This document shows, piece after piece, positions 6,444-10,453 of a DNA stretch of 10,453 nt. The first letter of the stretch is position 1. Every line of letters begins with the position of its first letter. The notes below the pieces were generated by a model. That model made no database searches. It saw only the letters and a list, made by a program, of their open reading frames with translations, and was not told the origin of the DNA. The stretch comes from Firmicutes bacterium CAG:882 (GTDB lineage: Bacteria > Bacillota > Clostridia > Lachnospirales > Lachnospiraceae), in NCBI GenBank assembly GCA_000435595.1, contig FR895445.1:1-10453 (forward strand). The letters run 5' to 3'. The position numbers were made by a program, and so were the translations under genes.

Positions 6444-7814
6444 ATGGCAAAAGCAAAAAATACTGCTTTTTTTTGTAAAGAATGTGGATATGAATCGTCA
6501 AAATGGCTGGGACAGTGTCCGGAATGCAGACAGTGGAATACTTTTGTGGAGGAGCCTGTTGCCAAGCAGATGGTATCGGGAGGAATCAGGGGAATTGCGA
6601 ATAGGGATGTAATGCCGTCTGTGCTTTCAGAGATATCGCTTGAAGATGAGGAGAGAACACTCACAGGTTATTCGGAGCTTGACAGAGTTTTAGGCGGTGG
6701 AATCGTGAGAGGCTCGCTTGTGCTTGTAGGAGGAGACCCGGGAATTGGCAAATCTACCCTGCTTCTTCAGGTGTGCCGGAATCTTTCGGTATCAAAGAAT
6801 GTCTTGTACATATCGGGTGAGGAATCTCTAAGACAGATAAAGCTTCGTGCGGACAGAATAGGAGAATTTTCAGAAAAACTGTCACTCCTCTGCGAGACGA
6901 ATCTGGATGTAATTGATGATGTGGTGAGAAAGACAATGCCGGATGTCGTGATAATCGATTCAATACAGACTATGTACTGTGAAAATACAGCGTCGGCTCC
7001 GGGAAGCGTAAGCCAGGTCAGGGAGTCGACATCGGTTCTTATGCAGCTTGCAAAGGGACTTAATATTTCGATATTTATTGTGGGACATGTAACGAAGGAG
7101 GGGGTGGTTGCGGGTCCGAGAATACTTGAGCACATGGTTGATACGGTACTGTATTTTGAAGGAGATAAGAACGCAGCCTACCGTATTCTGCGTGCGGTTA
7201 AGAATCGTTTCGGTTCAACTAATGAGATTGGTGTATTTGAGATGCAGGAGACGGGGCTTAAAGAAGTTACCAACCCATCGGAGTATATGCTTGACGGAAG
7301 ACCTGATGGAGCATCCGGTTCGGTAGTTGCATGCCTTATGGAAGGAACAAGACCGATGCTTGTTGAGATTCAGGCACTTGTATGCCAGTCTAATTTCGGT
7401 ATGCCGAGGAGAACGGCGGCGGGAGCGGATATTAACAGATTTAATCTGCTTATGGCTGTTCTTGAGAAAAGAATAGGGTTGAGACTTTCTGGATGTGATG
7501 CTTATCTTAATATAGCAGGAGGACTGCGGATTTCGGAACCTGCGCTCGATCTTGCAATAGTCTATGCGGTATTGTCAAGCTATAAGAATATAGCGGTTGA
7601 TCACAATACCATTGTGTTCGGAGAAGTTGGACTTACGGGCGAGGTCAGAGCGGTAAGTCATGCGGCTGTAAGGGTTAATGAGGCAATTAAGCTGGGATTT
7701 ACCACATGTATTATGCCTGAGGTGTGTCTTAAGAATCTTAAACCGGATGGCAAAATTAAGCTTGTGGGTATAAAATCAGTGAGTGAGCTCCTTAAAGCAA
7801 TAGGAGAGGAATAA
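6444..7814 (+). CDS. radA: RadA (Sms), DNA repair ATPase/branch-migration protein
   Basis: This full-length 456-residue RadA acts on recombination intermediates during DNA repair. It has an N-terminal four-cysteine zinc finger (C11/C14 and C25/C28, ending CPECRQWNTF), then the RecA-like core with Walker A GDPGIGKS (97-104) and Walker B VVIIDS (168-173). The RadA-specific KNRFG motif (253-257), needed for branch migration in studied homologues, is present. The C-terminal Lon-protease-like domain carries GEVGLTGEVR (393-402) and no proteolytic function is expected. I chose ATG 6444, preceded closely by GAGGTGG (6435-6441); a TTG at 6420 in the same frame lies at the end of the hairpin and is unlikely. 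The clpC-to-radA order is shared with Bacillus, but with one extra gene between them and without disA after radA. Confidence 0.97.
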   Translation: MAKAKNTAFFCKECGYESSKWLGQCPECRQWNTFVEEPVAKQMVSGGIRGIANRDVMPSVLSEISLEDEERTLTGYSELDRVLGGGIVRGSLVLVGGDPGIGKSTLLLQVCRNLSVSKNVLYISGEESLRQIKLRADRIGEFSEKLSLLCETNLDVIDDVVRKTMPDVVIIDSIQTMYCENTASAPGSVSQVRESTSVLMQLAKGLNISIFIVGHVTKEGVVAGPRILEHMVDTVLYFEGDKNAAYRILRAVKNRFGSTNEIGVFEMQETGLKEVTNPSEYMLDGRPDGASGSVVACLMEGTRPMLVEIQALVCQSNFGMPRRTAAGADINRFNLLMAVLEKRIGLRLSGCDAYLNIAGGLRISEPALDLAIVYAVLSSYKNIAVDHNTIVFGEVGLTGEVRAVSHAAVRVNEAIKLGFTTCIMPEVCLKNLKPDGKIKLVGIKSVSELLKAIGEE

Positions 7815-7817
7815 TAT

Positions 7818-7865
7818 ATGTATCAGGAGATTTTTTTTACAGGAGGAAATAAAGATAATGGATAA
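7818..7865 (+). CDS. Possible 15-codon leader peptide overlapping the chemoreceptor-like gene
   Basis: An ATG at 7818 is preceded at good distance by AGGAGAGG (7802-7809, inside the end of radA) and opens a frame MYQEIFFTGGNKDNG that stops at 7863-7865. The stop lies just past the ATG (7858) of the next gene, in a different frame. The arrangement would allow translational coupling by termination and re-initiation. The frame includes an eight-T run (7831-7838). The next gene has its own AGGAGG (7841-7846), so the peptide may be incidental. Confidence 0.25.
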   Translation: MYQEIFFTGGNKDNG

Positions 7866-8505
7866 TAATGTATTGGTTAACGAGATGAAGAAGGTCGTAT
7901 ATGACCTTGATGAATCACAGCTTAAGGTGGAGAAACATGCATTTGATGTAATTAATTCTTCGGATACATCACTAAATCTTGTCAGAGAGGGTATAACGAG
8001 TATAGGTGATATTATTGAGCAGATTAACAGACTCAATGACGTTGTTGAGCGCTCATCTGAGAATATTAAGGAGCTTGAGAATCTCTCAAAAATGATAGAG
8101 GGATTTACTCAGGTTATAAGTGGAATTGCCAATAAAACTAATATACTTTCACTCAATGCGTCCATCGAGGCGGCAAGAGCAGGCGACCAGGGAAGAGGTT
8201 TCTCGGTTGTTGCGGGTGAGGTTCGTAATCTTGCGGCACAGACGGCGAAGTCGTCAAAGGAGATTGCAGATACTATTGTAAAGGTTCAGGAGTTCATATC
8301 CAACACCGTCCAGTCGATGAATCAGATATATGAAAATACCACAAAGCAGCATGAGATGGCAGGCTCTGTAAATGAACTCCTCAATAAGGTGCTCGATGCA
8401 GCTCTTGTCGCTAATGATGAGTCAAGGGGAATGGAACATGAGATTGCTTATCAGAGAGATATAACTGACAACGCAAAGAATGTGCTTGATAATTATCTGG
8501 GGTGA
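7858..8505 (+). CDS. Soluble methyl-accepting-chemotaxis-like signalling protein, signalling domain only
   Basis: The 215-residue protein consists almost wholly of an MCP cytoplasmic coiled-coil hairpin. The highly conserved tip IEAARAGDQGRGFSVVAGEV (103-122) is present, with NKTNILSLNA (92-101) before and RNLAAQTAKSSKEIADTI (123-140) after. This tip contacts the CheA kinase and CheW in chemoreceptors. There is no transmembrane segment, HAMP domain or recognisable sensor domain; the first ~80 residues are predicted helix and form the other arm of the hairpin. It ends in DNYLG without a CheR-binding pentapeptide. The start at 7858 has AGGAGG eleven bases upstream, so the short length is not due to a missing 5' end. 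No other chemotaxis gene is in the window. It may be a cytoplasmic receptor, or a scaffold that couples CheA to another partner. It follows radA by 43 bases. Confidence 0.88.
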   Translation: MDNNVLVNEMKKVVYDLDESQLKVEKHAFDVINSSDTSLNLVREGITSIGDIIEQINRLNDVVERSSENIKELENLSKMIEGFTQVISGIANKTNILSLNASIEAARAGDQGRGFSVVAGEVRNLAAQTAKSSKEIADTIVKVQEFISNTVQSMNQIYENTTKQHEMAGSVNELLNKVLDAALVANDESRGMEHEIAYQRDITDNAKNVLDNYLG

Positions 8506-8538
8506 TTAGGCGGTATTATTAACGATGGAGAAAAGCAA

Positions 8539-10083
8539 ATGAATAAAGGATTGGAAAAAATCAAAAAAAATATTATTTTGTACATAGCTTGTATATGTGC
8601 AGTATTTTTACATTTTTATGCATTGGATAAAATACCTATGGCATGGCATCCGGATGAAGCCGGGTCAGCTTATGATGCATGGTGCATAGCTAATTACGGG
8701 GTTGACAGATACCGAATGTCATATCCGGTATTGTTTACGAACTTTGGCGGTGGAGGTCAGAGTGCACTTTATACATATATGGCCTCTTTTTTTGTTAAAA
8801 TATTTGGAATGTCATTATATGTTTTCAGAATTCCTGCAGCGATAATGTCATTGGCAGTAATGTTTTCGGGAATAGGTGTTTTGACGGTGTTGAAAGCTGA
8901 AAAAAAACAGAAAATCATGTGGGTAGTACTATATACTATTCTTCCGTATTTTTTTATGGCAGGCAGAATAGGACTTGACTGTAACCTTATGCTCGGAACG
9001 TCATCGGTGTTTATATGTTCTTTGATATATGCACTCAAAAAAGACAAAACATGGATGTATATCATATCGGGTCTGGCAGCGGGGATTGTCCTGTACACAT
9101 ACACAGTGAGTTATCTGGTTATGGTTCTGTTTATTGTAATGACATTTATTTTGATGCTGGTATATAAAAGATTTAATTTTTTGAATGCTGTAGCTTTTTG
9201 TGTGCCGCTTGCCGTGCTTGCATTACCTCTTATAATAGTTCAGGTTATCAATATTTTTGATTTGGAAACACTCGTAATAGGCAAGATTACATTTGTTAAA
9301 CTGGCCGGATACAGAGGCGGAGAAGTGGATATACCGAGAATAAGCAGACTGCCTAAGGTGCTCAAGGTCGTTTTTCTTCATGATGAAATGAGATATAATT
9401 CCAATCCGAAATTTTGTACGCTGTATTATGCTTCAATACCTTTTTTTGTTGTCGGACTGATCAACGCAGTATATCAGTTTATAAAGAATATTAGAGATAG
9501 AAAGTTTCATCCGTCAGATATAATTCTGCTCTGGTTTACGGCAGAGATTATTGCAGGCACCATGTTAGGTGGAGGTGGACCTAATACAAATAAAATGAAC
9601 GGTATATTTTTCAGTGTATTATTTTATGTGGTCGGTGGAGTTAATTTGATAATTGATAAAGCCAAACATAAAAAAACAGTTACTATTATTATAGCCATCA
9701 TTTATTTGATTTTTGCCGTAACATTTTTTAAATATTATTTTACACAAGAAAAGTATTTTAAATACGCAGGCTTTAACGGAACCCTGGAGCACGCCTTTGA
9801 TATTATAGAGAGCAATGATTCGCTTAAAGATAAGACGGTATATATTGGATGGGGCGTGAATACATATATCTATTATTTTCTGACAGAATTGCCGTCACCA
9901 TATGAAATGCATATTGAAGACTACATGGGAGAATGTGGCAAATATAAATTCTTTTTTCCGGAAGAGATTGAAGAAAATGCCTGCTATATTATGTTCGGCT
10001 GGAGTGATACGTATAATACATTGAGTCAAAGAGACGATTTTCAGATGATAGAGCTTGAAAACGACATAAGACTTGCGTATTGA
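8539..10083 (+). CDS. Multi-pass membrane glycosyltransferase, GT-C fold (ArnT/PMT-like)
   Basis: The 514-residue protein has about 10-12 hydrophobic segments: one near 11-29, several between 92 and 236, a group from 298 to 397, and a shorter hydrophilic C-terminal domain (about 400-514). The first extracytoplasmic loop begins with HPDEAGSAYDAW (37-48) and continues through GVDRYRMSYPVLF; an acidic pair here (D39, E40) is the usual catalytic and metal site of GT-C enzymes that transfer sugars from polyprenyl-phosphate donors. The basic/acidic loop around HDEMRYNSNP (281-290) fits a second substrate loop. The start has GGAG eight bases upstream. It lies 33 bases after the chemoreceptor-like gene and may share its transcript. 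Its sequence is visibly more AT-rich than the genes before it, which suggests transfer or different selection. Acceptor and sugar are unknown; cell-wall polymer or protein glycosylation is likely. Confidence 0.8.
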   Translation: MNKGLEKIKKNIILYIACICAVFLHFYALDKIPMAWHPDEAGSAYDAWCIANYGVDRYRMSYPVLFTNFGGGGQSALYTYMASFFVKIFGMSLYVFRIPAAIMSLAVMFSGIGVLTVLKAEKKQKIMWVVLYTILPYFFMAGRIGLDCNLMLGTSSVFICSLIYALKKDKTWMYIISGLAAGIVLYTYTVSYLVMVLFIVMTFILMLVYKRFNFLNAVAFCVPLAVLALPLIIVQVINIFDLETLVIGKITFVKLAGYRGGEVDIPRISRLPKVLKVVFLHDEMRYNSNPKFCTLYYASIPFFVVGLINAVYQFIKNIRDRKFHPSDIILLWFTAEIIAGTMLGGGGPNTNKMNGIFFSVLFYVVGGVNLIIDKAKHKKTVTIIIAIIYLIFAVTFFKYYFTQEKYFKYAGFNGTLEHAFDIIESNDSLKDKTVYIGWGVNTYIYYFLTELPSPYEMHIEDYMGECGKYKFFFPEEIEENACYIMFGWSDTYNTLSQRDDFQMIELENDIRLAY

Positions 10084-10097
10084 TGTTATGATATCCG

Positions 10098-10136
10098 AAA
10101 AACCTTCACTTGAACTTAAAACAAGTGAAGGTTTTT
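10098..10136. terminator. Strong rho-independent terminator, probably bidirectional
   Basis: A perfect 15-bp inverted repeat (10098-10112 with 10122-10136) has core CCTTCACTTG/CAAGTGAAGG and a nine-base loop. It ends in five T on the plus strand and begins with five A, so it can stop transcription from either side. It starts 15 bases after the glycosyltransferase stop codon. Confidence 0.92.
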
Positions 10137-10183
10137 GCTTTATAGGATTCAGATGTCAAAACATGCAGTTTGATTCCAAACAG

Positions 10184-10340
10184 GTATATCATGTTATATT
10201 TAGGTATATCAGCTCCGCTGTATGAAGTAAGTTGTTCTAACGACATTGAAATAATATTTCTGCTTCAGCCATAGATACAAAATCAACCTTCCATGGCAGT
10301 ACGATATACAGAGTCTTAAGAACAACTAAGCTTCTTCGGA
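10184..10340. repeat. Diverged, inverted relative of the 1012-1127 element with an internal insert
   Basis: Read on the plus strand, 10184-10217 aligns without gaps to the reverse complement of the 1012-1127 element and matches at 28 of 34 positions by eye, including the shared block ATATCAGCTCCG. Similarity continues through GAAGTAAGTTGTTCTAA (10224-10240) against GAAGCAAGATGTTCTAA. About 75 unrelated bases follow, then TAAGAACAACTAAGCTTCT (10317-10335), which matches TAAGAACATCTAAGCTTCT in the first copy. The internal palindrome arms AGTTGTTCT and AGAACAACT have changed together, preserving pairing. The right terminal repeat is degraded or absent. The copy lies in an intergenic region just after a terminator. 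Confidence 0.6.
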
Positions 10341-10344
10341 AATG

Positions 10345-10452
10345 TCAGAAATGGTGCATAATGGGGAAAAATAAAAATGACATGACAAAAGAGCGAAGGG
10401 GCTTCGCCATGACGTTGTACAAGAAATTCTTAAAAATCAGAATATTTAAACA
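10345..10452 (-). pseudogene. Possible broken N-terminal fragment of a membrane protein (ABC permease-like)
   Basis: On the minus strand a frame open from the right edge encodes about 35 residues, including IFKNFLYNVMAKPLRSF followed by a hydrophobic run VMSFLFF, and stops at TGA (10345-10347). A short amphipathic helix ending in a K/R-P-x-R-type sequence before the first membrane helix is typical of FtsX-like ABC transporter permease N-termini. The frame continues past the stop for another ~35 codons into the repeat element. No ribosome binding site is visible within the window because the 5' side lies beyond the edge. This is a tentative reading of a short, AT-rich region. Confidence 0.2.
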
Positions 10453-10453
10453 A

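Noticed and set aside
10255..10350. Minus-strand 35-codon frame in the insert of the second repeat copy (LPWKVDFVSMAEAEILF)
   Set aside because: It looks somewhat protein-like but has no start, no ribosome binding site and no family I recognise. It is noted only as part of the repeat element.
10393..10407. GCGAAG-GGG-CTTCGC hairpin as a minus-strand terminator
   Set aside because: On the minus strand it is followed by TCTTTT, but the stem is only six pairs and lies inside a frame that reads like coding sequence (MAKPLRS). Without the neighbouring gene the terminator call is unsupported.

Overview
The window looks like a chromosomal segment of an anaerobic Gram-positive of the class Clostridia, most likely a Lachnospiraceae member. 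This is inferred from the McsA-McsB-ClpC-RadA gene order, strong GGAGG-type ribosome binding sites, moderate GC by eye, and a small beta-rich protein between clpC and radA that resembles short proteins I associate with that family. All convincing genes are on the plus strand.

Layout. (1) 1-362 is the 3' end of purD (purine synthesis). (2) 363-1243 has no intact gene. It holds a decayed C-terminal piece of a YfhO-like membrane protein (595-954), a 116-bp element with 29-bp near-perfect terminal inverted repeats (1012-1127), and a good extended -10 promoter overlapped by a palindrome. (3) 1244-5839 is a stress and proteolysis operon: a YtrA-type GntR repressor, mcsA, mcsB and clpC. In Bacillus the first gene of this operon is ctsR; here a GntR regulator holds that place. 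(4) 5954-7814 holds a small conserved protein and radA, with their own promoter candidate and a hairpin between them. (5) 7858-8505 encodes a soluble, signalling-domain-only chemoreceptor-like protein, where Bacillus has disA. (6) 8539-10083 encodes a multi-pass GT-C type glycosyltransferase with AT-rich sequence, closed by a strong terminator. (7) 10137-10453 has no intact gene. It carries a diverged, inverted relative of the 1012-1127 element and possibly a broken gene fragment on the minus strand.

How the genes work together. McsA and McsB form the arginine kinase that tags proteins for ClpC-ClpP degradation, and ClpC is the unfoldase; RadA processes recombination intermediates. The most interesting point is that McsB carries Tyr where the phosphagen-kinase family has its active-site Cys, and Ser where an ATP-binding Arg is expected. 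CtsR, the repressor associated with McsB in Bacillus, is missing from its usual place. Together these suggest a rewired or weakened arginine-phosphorylation branch under a GntR regulator. This is a hypothesis; it depends on family numbering recalled from memory and on whether another ctsR or mcsB exists elsewhere in the genome.
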